The notes below the pieces were generated by a model. The model was not told the origin of the DNA. It searched no databases and saw only the letters and a program-made list of their open reading frames with translations. This document shows, in pieces, positions 46,716-54,280 of a stretch of 64,000 bases of DNA; within the stretch, counting starts at the first letter, position 1, and each line of letters starts with the position of its first letter. A program made the position numbers and the translations under genes. Source of the DNA: Helicobacter pylori (GTDB taxonomy: Bacteria > Campylobacterota > Campylobacteria > Campylobacterales > Helicobacteraceae); NCBI RefSeq assembly GCF_016748675.1, contig NZ_CP051534.1:806001-870000 (forward strand), given 5' to 3'.

Positions 46716-47158
46716 ATCGCATGAAACCAATTTTTTTGTTAATCTTTTTGTTGTTAGCGAGCCTTATTGCTAGAGAGAAGGACGCTTCTTCAAACCTTTT
46801 TGATTTGATTGATAAGGGGATCAACAGAGAACAAGAATTAAAAGAGCAGGAGCAAAAAACGCGCTTGAAACTGGCTCAAAGCCCTTTAGTGGCGTTAGAA
46901 ATTGTCCCCCAAGAAACGCCCTATTTAGAATGGCAAGGAGCTAGGGAGTCGTATTATTTAAAGGTGAGCGCTGTAGTGGAGAGCGTGGTTATTTTAAAGA
47001 TTGACATCAATCAGGGGCGTTCTTGCTCGCTCTACCCCACGCCTAAAAGCGTTTCTTTAGTGAGGAATCAAAGCGTAGCCTATGAAATTTTATGCGAAAA
47101 CCAGCCGCTATGGATAGAAGTGAGCACCAATTTAGGCAAACGCACCTTTCAGTTTTAA
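46712..47158 (+). CDS. Exported protein downstream of motB (HP0817 type)
   Basis: A 148-residue protein with a signal peptide (MNRMKPIFLLIFLLLASLIA) and a beta-rich C-terminal part with two cysteines (SCSLYPTP, ILCENQPLW), probably a periplasmic domain. Function unknown; coupling to motB suggests a motility link. The last about 70 bases are repeated at 49352-49422 as part of the long target duplication. Confidence 0.75.
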   Translation: MNRMKPIFLLIFLLLASLIAREKDASSNLFDLIDKGINREQELKEQEQKTRLKLAQSPLVALEIVPQETPYLEWQGARESYYLKVSAVVESVVILKIDINQGRSCSLYPTPKSVSLVRNQSVAYEILCENQPLWIEVSTNLGKRTFQF

Positions 47159-47324
47159 CCTGCAACCACATTAAAGAATGCCTTTAGCGTTTTAAAACCC
47201 CTTTATTCAAATAAGTTTGGTTATAATGCCAAGCATGGGCGTTTTTAAACAATTGATCAAAGAATTGTATGAATGGTTGCTCCATTCTATAGATGTGGCT
47301 ACGCAGCATTTAGTTGCTATGGTG

Positions 47325-47470
47325 GTGAAGTGCCCAACCGCTAAAGACGATTGGGCTTCCTAGGCTGATGTTGCCCATAGGGAGAGTTTGGTTCTCACTC
47401 TGTGTCCCTATAGTAGGGATTTTACAGAGTTTGAGCTCCAACGCATTCCCTACAGGTCTCACACATCATA
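47325..47470 (-). ncRNA. Candidate solo omega-RNA scaffold of TnpB
   Basis: In IS200/IS605 elements the tnpB 3' end together with the right end specifies the guide-RNA scaffold, and the guide is the host sequence after the right end. Exactly this segment has been kept in the mini-element. The guide would be the minus-strand sequence from 47324 downward (CACCATAGCAACTAAATGCT), i.e. the 5' part of proWX. Expression is not shown by sequence; the extent is estimated. Confidence 0.4.
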
Positions 47471-47593
47471 TCTCCAAAGGCGTAACTTTGCACACTTCCT
47501 GTGCTAGATACGAATGTATGGGGATATGATACCATGAATTAGGTAGCATTCATCCCAAACACTAAAGATATTTGGGATTTCTGCTAAGGAGTA
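47325..47593 (-). mobile_element. Mini-IS605: 269-bp internally deleted element with both ends and the tnpB 3' end
   Basis: Absent from the sister copy of the locus at 49.6 kb, so the borders are defined: the empty site reads GCTATGGCGTTAAAAATA. Read on the minus strand the left end follows TTTTTAA, the TTTAA target of IS605, and begins TACTCC with a hairpin (ATCCCAAA..TTTGGGAT). The right end is GAAGCCCAATCGTC..GGTTGGGCACTTCAC, the usual subterminal right-end hairpin of IS200/IS605. Between them, about 46 codons read VRPVGNALE..KIPTIGTQSENQTLP..., a TnpB C-terminus. There is no tnpA and no complete tnpB. Confidence 0.85.
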
Positions 47594-47855
47594 TTAAAAA
47601 TAAGCATGGTAAAATATTTGATAAAAGAATTTCATGATCGCTTCATTTACTTTATAGACTTGCTCGCGCAGCATTTTATCATCGTTGCGCTTTCTAGTCT
47701 TCTCGTGTTGGTGTTTGGGGTTTTGATTGGGGTTTTTGTGTTTTATAACTCAAAGGCTAGGGCGTTATTGCTCCCTGTGGTGAATTTCCTCTACACCATC
47801 CCATCGCTGGCGTTATTCGCGTTATTCATTCCTGTGATTGGGTGTATGAAAGCTA

Positions 47856-48428
47856 TTACTTCTCATATTTTTTCAAATATTCTATGACTTTCTCTAAAAA
47901 TTTTGGATTATCTTTAAATCTGCCAAGTCCTGTGTTACAGCTATCGCAAATCCACTCTCTGCCCCAACCTGTGTCGTGATTGTGATCGCGTACTAGATTT
48001 GCTGTAACGCCAACTATACTTCGCTTTTCACAAATAGGACAGGTAAAAACACTTCCTTTAGGTGGTGCAATTTCATCCATTTTCTTTTTCTCTGTGGAAG
48101 ATAATTTCACACCATCAATATTTTTTCGGCATTCTCTGCAACTTGGACGAGTAGTTTTTCTACCTTTGGCATCTGTTTGGTTGACTTCAAAGCCATCTAT
48201 GTTTTTTAAAATATGGCAAATATTACATATCTTTTTATCATAGCCCTTACCTGTCCTATAAATATCTATCACTTCTAGCTCACTAAAATCAACCCTTTTT
48301 AACTCATTAAGTCCGATAAATAGCACTATTGCAGTTTTTCCATTGATAGCTCTAATGACACCCACAGAATTTGGTACAATATTACCTAATTGATTTTTTG
48401 CGATTACAAAATCATCATTTTTTAGCAT
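47856..48428 (-). CDS. hpy99IR: R.Hpy99I-type restriction endonuclease (beta-beta-alpha-Me/HNH)
   Basis: A 190-residue nuclease. Its active-site region RDHNHDTGWGREWICDSCNTGLGRF gives D148, H149 and N165, the residues I recall for R.Hpy99I, whose structure is a beta-beta-alpha-Me enzyme cutting CGWCG. Four zinc-binding CxxC pairs are visible: C68/C71, C97/C100, C130/C133 and C161/C164. The N-terminal about 60 residues are beta-rich. Length agrees with Hpy99I. Its ATG overlaps the end of the M gene by 7 bases, so nuclease translation depends on prior translation of the methyltransferase. It stops 14 bases from the cassette edge. Confidence 0.85.
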   Translation of the reverse strand: MLKNDDFVIAKNQLGNIVPNSVGVIRAINGKTAIVLFIGLNELKRVDFSELEVIDIYRTGKGYDKKICNICHILKNIDGFEVNQTDAKGRKTTRPSCRECRKNIDGVKLSSTEKKKMDEIAPPKGSVFTCPICEKRSIVGVTANLVRDHNHDTGWGREWICDSCNTGLGRFKDNPKFLEKVIEYLKKYEK

Positions 48429-49240
48429 ACGAATAAGCCTTGTTGATATTGTTGTAATCTTTTTTGGGCTATTTGTATGTATTCTTTGCTTATATCTACG
48501 CCTATGAAATTTCTATTGTGCAAAAACGCCATTTTGCAAGTCGTACCCGAGCCACACATAGGATCAAAGACTATATCTCTCTCATTGCTCCAAGATAAAA
48601 TATGATCAAGTGCTAACTGCTCTGGAAATATAGCTGGGTGATTAAAGGCGATTTTGTCATTTGTGCTACCGCCTAGTCCGACTGCATAATGCCAAATGTT
48701 GTTTTTTGTTTTTTCTTTTTTGAGTTCTTTTAGGATCTTATTGTTTTTTGCATCTGCACCTTTATTAGTGACAAGCATTTCCATTCCATTTCTTGCAGTG
48801 GGTTCTTTTAATGGATTGAAAGTTTTTGGCTTTCCTTTGGATAAGACAAACATATATTCATACGCATTTGTGTAAGCATTTGAGCGCATAAAGGGCGTAT
48901 TTTTCTTTGCATAAATCATCACATCGTGCATATTAAATCCTATTTGCTGAAAATACAATGCTTGTCTAAAACTAGTAAGGCTTTTGTTACCGTTTTTTAT
49001 TTTATCACCCACAATCCAAACAACAACACCACCTCTTTTGATAACCCTAAAAATCTCATTAGCAATGTTCTCAAACGCAAAAGTATAGCCTTGATAATTT
49101 CTCAAATTATCATAAGGTGGCGAAGTGAGAATCATATCAATGCTTTCATTTTGTAATTTGTGTTGCATAAAATTCACACAATTATCTACATAAAAATTAT
49201 TTAGCAATGATTGTATGTTTGGTTTGATTTTAGCGGTCAT
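48422..49240 (-). CDS. hpy99IM: M.Hpy99I-type DNA methyltransferase
   Basis: A 272-residue amino-methyltransferase (N4-cytosine or N6-adenine) with catalytic motif IV DMILTSPPYDN (TSPPY at 39-43) before the SAM-binding motif I FDPMCGSGTT (225-234), i.e. beta-class order. TSPPY favours N4-cytosine. With the adjacent nuclease it forms a type II system protecting CGWCG if the Hpy99I call is right. First gene of the cassette; a TAGAAT -10 box is at 49269-49274, and a weak AAAGG precedes the ATG. Confidence 0.85.
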   Translation of the reverse strand: MTAKIKPNIQSLLNNFYVDNCVNFMQHKLQNESIDMILTSPPYDNLRNYQGYTFAFENIANEIFRVIKRGGVVVWIVGDKIKNGNKSLTSFRQALYFQQIGFNMHDVMIYAKKNTPFMRSNAYTNAYEYMFVLSKGKPKTFNPLKEPTARNGMEMLVTNKGADAKNNKILKELKKEKTKNNIWHYAVGLGGSTNDKIAFNHPAIFPEQLALDHILSWSNERDIVFDPMCGSGTTCKMAFLHNRNFIGVDISKEYIQIAQKRLQQYQQGLFVC

Positions 49241-49268
49241 ACTATGAGCCTTTTATCAAAATTACACC

Positions 49269-49274
49269 ATTCTA
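49269..49274 (-). promoter_or_regulatory. -10 box of the R-M cassette
   Basis: TAGAAT on the minus strand, about 29 bases before the methyltransferase start and inside the cassette, so the system brings its own promoter. Confidence 0.6.
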
Positions 49275-49351
49275 ACATATAAATATTTAAAATGTAGGAA
49301 AAATAGGTAGGATTATATTTTTGCAAATTTTTCACAAAAATTTTTGCGATT

Positions 49352-49882
49352 TTTTATGCGAAAACCAGCCGCTATGGATAGAAGTGAGCACCAATTTAGG
49401 CAAACGCACCTTTCAGTTTTAATTTGATTGGTTTTTGGCTTTGTTTTAAAAAAGTTTACGCTTATTGTTGATGGTAAAAATTTGATTTAAACCCAATTAA
49501 GAAAAACCTTTTTATATCAAATAAGTTTGGTTATAATGCCAAACATGGGCGTTTTTAAACAATTGATCAAAGAATTGTATGAATGGTTGCTCCATTCTGT
49601 AGATATGGTTATCTAGCATTTGGTTGCTATGGCGTTAAAAATAAGCGTGGTAAAATATTTGATAAAAGAATTTCATGATCGCTTCATTTATTTTATAGAT
49701 TTGATTGCGCAACATTTTATCATCGTTGCGCTTTCTAGTCTTCTCGTGTTGGTGTTTGGGGTTTTGATTGGGGTTTTTGTGTTTTATAACTCAAAGGCTA
49801 GGGCGTTTTTGCTCCCTGTGGTGAATTTTCTCTACACTATCCCATCGCTGGCGTTATTCGCGTTATTCATTCCTGTGATTGG
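49352..49882 (+). repeat. Right copy of the long target duplication
   Basis: Repeats the last about 70 bases of the motB-downstream gene (49352-49422, a non-functional fragment ending in its TAA) and, after a divergent spacer, the promoter and first about 110 codons of proWX from 49517. Nothing else definite is seen in the 380-base gap before proWX apart from the cassette promoter and an A/T-rich imperfect inverted repeat just before the junction. Confidence 0.92.
49532..49537 (+). promoter_or_regulatory. -10 box of proWX, possible leaderless start
   Basis: TATAAT ends 7 bases before ATG 49545, the start used in intact proWX genes. Initiation at the usual distance would fall on the A of the ATG. 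The same hexamer and spacing are in the left copy (47222-47227 before ATG 47235). Confidence 0.6.
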
Positions 49883-51197
49883 AGTGGGGTTAAAAAACGC
49901 GCTTTTGGTGTTGGTCTTATACGGCTTATTGCCCATTGTCCATAGCACTTATAACGCTTTAAAAGAAGTGAGAGAAGAGGTGATTAAAGCCGCTATTGGG
50001 CTAGGGTGTAACCCCAAAGAGTTGTTTTTTAGGGTGCGATTCTTGCTCGCTATCCCCCAAATTTTAGTGGGCTTAAGGATTGCAGTGGTGATGTTAGTGG
50101 CGATGGCTGGGATTGGGGCGCTCATTGGGGCTGGAGGCTTAGGGCAGGCGATTTTTAGAGGGCTAAACACACAAAATACCATGCTTTTAGTGGCGGGTAG
50201 TTTGATTATTGCTCTTTTTAGCGTTTTAGCGGATAAATTCGTGAGCGTGTTTCAGCATGAAAACGCTTTGCAACGCTTATTTTCTCAAAACGCCACCCAA
50301 AAACAAAAAAGAAGAGTTTATATTAATTTAGCGGTGTTCCTTTTTTTATTGCTAGCGAGCGCTTTATGGCTCATTCCTAGAAACGCCATAGAAGAAAAAC
50401 CCTTAGTCGTGGCGACAAAACCTAGCAGCGAGCAGTATATTTTGGGCGAGACTTTAAGCCTTTTGTTAGAAAAACACCACATTCCTATCAAGCGAGCGTT
50501 TGGCATTGGTGGGGGGACGATGAATATCCATCCGGCATTGATTAGGGGCGATTTTGATTTGTATGTGGAATATACCGGCACCGCATGGGTGAACACGCTC
50601 AAAAACCCTTTGACTCAAAAAGTGGATTTTGAAACGATTAAAAAGCGTTATGAGAAGGAATTTAATCTTTTGTGGGTGGGGCTTTTGGGCTTTAATAACA
50701 CCTATTCCTTAGCGATTTCTAAAGAAGACGCTCAAAAATACGCGATTGAAACTTTCAGCGATTTAGCTTTTCATAGCCCAAATTTTGATTTTGGAGCGGA
50801 GTTTGACTTTTTTGAAAGAGAGGACGCTTTTAAGGGCTTAGTGAAAGCTTATCGCTTTCATTTTAGAAGTTTGCATGAAATGGATATTAATTTGCGTTAT
50901 AAAAGTTTTGAATCCCATAAAATCAACGCTTTAGATGTCTTCACGACAGACGCTCAAATCAAAGAGCTGGATTTAAAGGTACTTAAGGACGATAAAGGGT
51001 TTTTCCCTAACTATCAGGCTGGTATTGTTATAAGAAAAGAAATAGTAAAAAAATATCCTGAAGCGTTAAAAATCTTAGAAAAATTGGATTCAAAAATTAG
51101 CGATGAAATGATGCAGGATTTAAACTATCAGGTGGAAGTGTTGAAAAAAAGCCCCCAAATAGTCGCTAAAGATTTTTTAGAAAGATTAGGGTTATAA
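49620..51197 (+). CDS. proWX: ProWX, glycine betaine/choline-type ABC permease fused to binding protein
   Basis: A 525-residue frame: an OpuBB/ProW-type permease with about six helices and the coupling loop (about 100-130: EVREEVIKAAIGLGCNPKELFFRVRFLLAIPQ), then a ProX/OpuBC-type binding domain (about 262-525, KPLVVATKPSSEQYILGETLSLLLE, GTMNIHPALIRGDFDLYVEYTGTAW). The normal start ATG 49545 is cut off by TAG at 49614-49616 (codon 24), where the left copy has CAG. Synthesis must restart at TTG 49620, ATG 49629 or GTG further on. The lost 25 residues precede the first helix, so a restarted protein could work. Likely an osmolyte importer with proV. Confidence 0.88.
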   Translation: MVAMALKISVVKYLIKEFHDRFIYFIDLIAQHFIIVALSSLLVLVFGVLIGVFVFYNSKARAFLLPVVNFLYTIPSLALFALFIPVIGVGLKNALLVLVLYGLLPIVHSTYNALKEVREEVIKAAIGLGCNPKELFFRVRFLLAIPQILVGLRIAVVMLVAMAGIGALIGAGGLGQAIFRGLNTQNTMLLVAGSLIIALFSVLADKFVSVFQHENALQRLFSQNATQKQKRRVYINLAVFLFLLLASALWLIPRNAIEEKPLVVATKPSSEQYILGETLSLLLEKHHIPIKRAFGIGGGTMNIHPALIRGDFDLYVEYTGTAWVNTLKNPLTQKVDFETIKKRYEKEFNLLWVGLLGFNNTYSLAISKEDAQKYAIETFSDLAFHSPNFDFGAEFDFFEREDAFKGLVKAYRFHFRSLHEMDINLRYKSFESHKINALDVFTTDAQIKELDLKVLKDDKGFFPNYQAGIVIRKEIVKKYPEALKILEKLDSKISDEMMQDLNYQVEVLKKSPQIVAKDFLERLGL

Positions 51198-51200
51198 AGC

Positions 51201-51842
51201 ATGAAAGAAATCGTCAAAATAGAGAATGTGTCTTTTAACTACCACAATCGCGCTGTTTTTAAGGATTTTAATTTAAGCATTGAAAAAGGGGATTTTTTAT
51301 GCGTTTTAGGGGAGAGCGGGAGCGGAAAAAGCACGCTTTTAGGCTTGATTTTAGGGCTTTTAAAACCCAGTCTGGGGAGCGTTAAAATCTTTAATGAGAC
51401 CCTTTCAAACAACGCTTTTTTACGCCAAAAAATAGGCTATATCGCTCAAGGCAATTCCTTATTTTCTCATTTAAACGCTCTGCAAAACATGACTTTTTGC
51501 CTTAATCTGCAAGGCATAAACAAACAAGCCGCTCAAAAAGAAGCCAAAGCCTTAGCGTTAAAAATGGGGTTAGATGAGAGTCTTATGGATAAATTCCCTA
51601 ATGAATTGAGCGGAGGGCAAGCCCAAAGAGTGGGCATTATTAGGGGGATTATCCACAAGCCAGAACTCATTTTATTAGACGAGCCTTTTAGCGCTTTAGA
51701 TAGTTTTAATCGTAAGAATTTACAGGATCTCATCAAAGAAATACACCAAAATTCTTGTGCTACTTTCATTATGGTAACGCATGATGAGGAAGAGGCGCAA
51801 AAGTTAGCCACAAAAACCCTAGAAATCAAAGCCCTTAAATAA
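51201..51842 (+). CDS. proV: ProV-type ABC transporter ATPase
   Basis: A 213-residue ATPase with Walker A GESGSGKST, signature LSGGQAQRVG, Walker B LILLDEPFSAL and switch His (VTHDEEEA). It lacks the CBS domains found at the C-terminus of many ProV/OpuBA proteins. It follows proWX by 3 bases and energises that permease. Start ATG 51201. Confidence 0.92.
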   Translation: MKEIVKIENVSFNYHNRAVFKDFNLSIEKGDFLCVLGESGSGKSTLLGLILGLLKPSLGSVKIFNETLSNNAFLRQKIGYIAQGNSLFSHLNALQNMTFCLNLQGINKQAAQKEAKALALKMGLDESLMDKFPNELSGGQAQRVGIIRGIIHKPELILLDEPFSALDSFNRKNLQDLIKEIHQNSCATFIMVTHDEEEAQKLATKTLEIKALK

Positions 51843-51852
51843 GGGCATGATT

Positions 51853-52032
51853 TTAAGGCTCGTTTAAAAATTCTGGCGTGGTGTTGTTAGTGGGCGTTTG
51901 CATAGAAGAATTAGAGCTGTTTGAAGTTTTTTTAGCGGGTTTTTCATTGAATGGGGGGGCTTTATAGCCGCAAGCTTGAATCGTTATCGCTACAAGTATT
52001 AAAAAGCATGTTAAGATCGGTTTATGGAACAA
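51853..52032 (-). CDS. Small LptM/YifL-like lipoprotein
   Basis: A 59-residue lipoprotein that a length cut-off would miss. TTG start at 52032 with AAGGAG 8 bases before it. Signal MFHKPILTCFLILVAITIQA then acylated C21, followed by GYKAPPF, which resembles CGxKGPLYFP of LptM (YifL), a small lipoprotein that assists LptD assembly in E. coli. The rest is Ser/Asn/Thr/Pro-rich. It lies on the opposite strand between proV and the next gene, and its first 9 bases overlap that gene's start. No stop in frame. Confidence 0.7.
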   Translation of the reverse strand: MFHKPILTCFLILVAITIQACGYKAPPFNEKPAKKTSNSSNSSMQTPTNNTTPEFLNEP

Positions 52033-52485
52033 AATATTTTCTCCTTACTCATTCAAAAAAAGTCTTATAAAAAGCTTGAAACTCTTTTGAAACTCAAAAA
52101 GCTTAAGGTTTTTATGCCTTTAAGTTTACAAGAAAATTTGCTTTTTATCTTCATAAAAGACTCTAAATTGCTTTTTGCGTTTAAAGATCTTTGGGCTTCT
52201 AAGGAATTTAACCAACGATTCGCTAAAGAAATCAGCCGTTTTTTAAACACGCAGGGGCATGCTTATGGGTTTGATGAGTTAGACGGGTTAGAAATTTTAG
52301 GTTATGTGCCTAAAGACGCACTAAAAAAAGCCAATTTTTATGCCCCCATTAAAAAACAAGCCCGTTTTTTTCGCCCTAGCGCTTTAGGGTTGTTCCATAA
52401 CCCCATTAAAGACGCTCGTTTGCATGAATGTTTTGAAAAAGCGCGTGCTTTGATCCACTACCAACGCAGTTTTTTTGAGGAATGA
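52024..52485 (+). CDS. Conserved protein of unknown function (HP0820 type)
   Basis: A 153-residue soluble basic protein, no signal peptide or membrane segment. N-terminal half is Leu/Lys-rich with two helices and strands (FIFIKDSKLLFAFKDLWASKEFNQRFAKEI), C-terminal half has a basic Arg/Phe patch (KKQARFFRPSALG). The pattern faintly recalls DUF721/DciA-type proteins but I cannot establish it. It ends right before uvrC (start 52486), so co-transcription is expected. Confidence 0.65.
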   Translation: MEQNIFSLLIQKKSYKKLETLLKLKKLKVFMPLSLQENLLFIFIKDSKLLFAFKDLWASKEFNQRFAKEISRFLNTQGHAYGFDELDGLEILGYVPKDALKKANFYAPIKKQARFFRPSALGLFHNPIKDARLHECFEKARALIHYQRSFFEE

Positions 52486-54270
52486 ATGGCTGATTTATTG
52501 TCCAGTTTGAAAAACCTTCCTAATAGTAGTGGCGTGTATCAATATTTTGATAAAAACCGCCAATTACTCTATATCGGTAAGGCGAAAAACTTAAAAAAGC
52601 GCATCAAAAGCTATTTTTCCATCCATAATAATGAAATCACTCCTAATCCTCGCGTAAGCTTACGCATCCAAATGATGGTCAAACAAATCGCTTTTTTAGA
52701 AACCATTTTAGTGGAAAACGAGCAAGACGCTTTGATTTTGGAAAATTCTTTGATCAAGCAGCTCAAGCCCAAATACAACATTCTTTTAAGAGACGATAAA
52801 ACTTACCCTTATATTTACATGGATTTTTCCACTGATTTCCCTATCCCTTTAATCACACGAAAAATTTTAAAACAGCCTGGCGTTAAATATTTTGGCCCTT
52901 TTACGAGTGGGGCTAAGGATATTTTGGATAGCTTGTATGAATTGCTCCCTTTGGTTCAAAAGAAAAATTGCATCAAGGATAAAAAGGCATGCATGTTTTA
53001 TCAAATAGAGCGTTGTAAAGCCCCATGCGAGGGTAAAATCACCAAAGAAGAGTATTTAAAAATCGCTAAAAAATGTTTAGAAATGATTGAAAATAAAGAC
53101 AGGCTCATCAAAGAGCTTGAATTGAAAATGGAGCGCCTTTCTAGTAACTTGCGTTTTGAAGAAGCCCTAATTTACAGGGATAGGATTGCAAAAATCCAAA
53201 AAATCGCCCCTTTCACTTGCATGGATTTAGCCAAACTCTACGATTTGGATATTTTTGCTTTTTATGGCGGGAACAATAAGGCGGTGTTAGTGAAAATGTT
53301 CATGCGCGGGGGTAAAATCATTTCTTCAGCGTTTGAAAAAATCCACTCCCTTAATGGGTTTGACACCGATGAAGCGATGAAACAAGCCATTATCAATCAT
53401 TACCAATCGCATTTGCCTTTGATACCAGAACAGATTTTATTGAACGCTTGCTCTAACGAAGCGCTTAAAGAATTGCAAGAATTTATCTCTCATCAATATT
53501 CTAAAAAAATCGCTCTTAGTATTCCTAAAAAAGGCGACAAGCTCGCTTTAATAGAAATCGCTATGAAAAACGCTCAAGAGATTTTTAGCCAAGAAAAAAC
53601 CTCTAGTGAAGATCGGATTTTAGAAGAAGCGCGATCGCTTTTCAATTTAGAGTGCGTGCCTTATAGGGTGGAAATCTTTGACACAAGCCACCATGCCAAC
53701 AGCCAATGCGTGGGAGGAATGGTCGTGTATGAAAATAACGCCTTCCAAAAAAACTCTTATCGGCGCTACCATTTAAAAGGCTCTAACGAATACGCTCAAA
53801 TGAGCGAGTTGCTCACCAGAAGAGCCTTAGACTTTGCCAAAGAGCCACCGCCTAATTTGTGGGTGATCGATGGAGGGAGAGCGCAATTAAACATCGCTTT
53901 AGAAATTTTAAAAAGCAGCGGGAGTTTTGTAGAAGTGATCGCTATTTCTAAAGAAAAAAGGGATTCTAAAGCTTATCGCTCTAAAGGGGGCGCTAAAGAC
54001 ATCATCCATACGCCTAGCGATACTTTTAAATTGCTCCCTAGCGACAAACGCTTGCAGTGGGTGCAAAAATTGCGCGATGAAAGCCACCGGTATGCGATAA
54101 ACTTCCATAGATCCACTAAACTTAAAAACATGAAACAAATCGCTCTTTTAAAAGAAAAGGGTATAGGAGAAGCCAGCGTGAAAAAATTATTGGATTATTT
54201 TGGGAGTTTTGAAGCGATAGAAAAAGCGAGCGAGCAGGAAAAAAACGCCGTGTTAAAAAAACGAATCTAA
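52486..54270 (+). CDS. uvrC: UvrC, excinuclease ABC subunit C
   Basis: Makes both incisions in nucleotide-excision repair. The 594 residues show an N-terminal GIY-YIG nuclease ([25 protein letters not shown]), a Cys region ([24 protein letters not shown]), the UVR motif near 200-235, the RNase H-like 5' nuclease ([33 protein letters not shown]) and helix-hairpin-helix [21 protein letters not shown]. All parts are complete. Confidence 0.96.
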   Translation: MADLLSSLKNLPNSSGVYQYFDKNRQLLYIGKAKNLKKRIKSYFSIHNNEITPNPRVSLRIQMMVKQIAFLETILVENEQDALILENSLIKQLKPKYNILLRDDKTYPYIYMDFSTDFPIPLITRKILKQPGVKYFGPFTSGAKDILDSLYELLPLVQKKNCIKDKKACMFYQIERCKAPCEGKITKEEYLKIAKKCLEMIENKDRLIKELELKMERLSSNLRFEEALIYRDRIAKIQKIAPFTCMDLAKLYDLDIFAFYGGNNKAVLVKMFMRGGKIISSAFEKIHSLNGFDTDEAMKQAIINHYQSHLPLIPEQILLNACSNEALKELQEFISHQYSKKIALSIPKKGDKLALIEIAMKNAQEIFSQEKTSSEDRILEEARSLFNLECVPYRVEIFDTSHHANSQCVGGMVVYENNAFQKNSYRRYHLKGSNEYAQMSELLTRRALDFAKEPPPNLWVIDGGRAQLNIALEILKSSGSFVEVIAISKEKRDSKAYRSKGGAKDIIHTPSDTFKLLPSDKRLQWVQKLRDESHRYAINFHRSTKLKNMKQIALLKEKGIGEASVKKLLDYFGSFEAIEKASEQEKNAVLKKRI

Positions 54271-54280
54271 AGGAAAAAAC

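Larger units (their letters stand above)
47088..47841 (+). repeat. Left copy of the long target duplication flanking the R-M cassette
   Basis: Two blocks match the right copy at 49352-49882: the end of the motB-downstream gene (47088-47158 with 49352-49422) and the promoter plus start of proWX (47207-47324 and 47594-47841 with 49517-49882). The spacer between blocks (47159-47206 versus 49423-49516) differs in sequence and length. A 269-bp mini-IS605 interrupts this left copy. Confidence 0.92.
47235..47841 (+). pseudogene. Truncated proWX copy, interrupted by a mini-IS605
   Basis: Starts at ATG 47235 (MGVFKQLIKELYEWLLHSIDVATQHLVAMV) and would encode the first about 100 residues of ProWX, but is split by the mini-element after about 30 codons and ends where the R-M cassette begins. 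The downstream part still holds the start of the first membrane segment (YLIKEFHDRFIYFIDLLAQHF). The part after the element is open to 47887, but the last codons are cassette sequence. Not a functional transporter gene. Confidence 0.9.
47842..49351 (-). mobile_element. Hpy99I-type restriction-modification cassette (insertion with long target duplication)
   Basis: About 1.5 kb present between the two host copies and absent from the host gene order elsewhere. It carries only M and R, with no transposase or integrase. Left edge: homology to the other host copy ends at 47841 (CCTGTGATTGG). Right edge: homology resumes at 49352 (TTTTATGCG). The cassette looks richer in A+T than its surroundings. 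The pattern is that described for H. pylori R-M genes as insertion with long target duplication. Confidence 0.85.

Noticed and set aside
47325-47593. AapA/IsoA type I toxin-antitoxin locus
   Set aside because: The hairpins and compact size suggested this first, but no AapA-like peptide frame is present, and the borders, TTTAA target and TnpB C-terminal reading fit a mini-IS605.
47606-47887. Independent small membrane-protein gene
   Set aside because: It is the truncated start of proWX; the last dozen codons are read-through into the R-M cassette.
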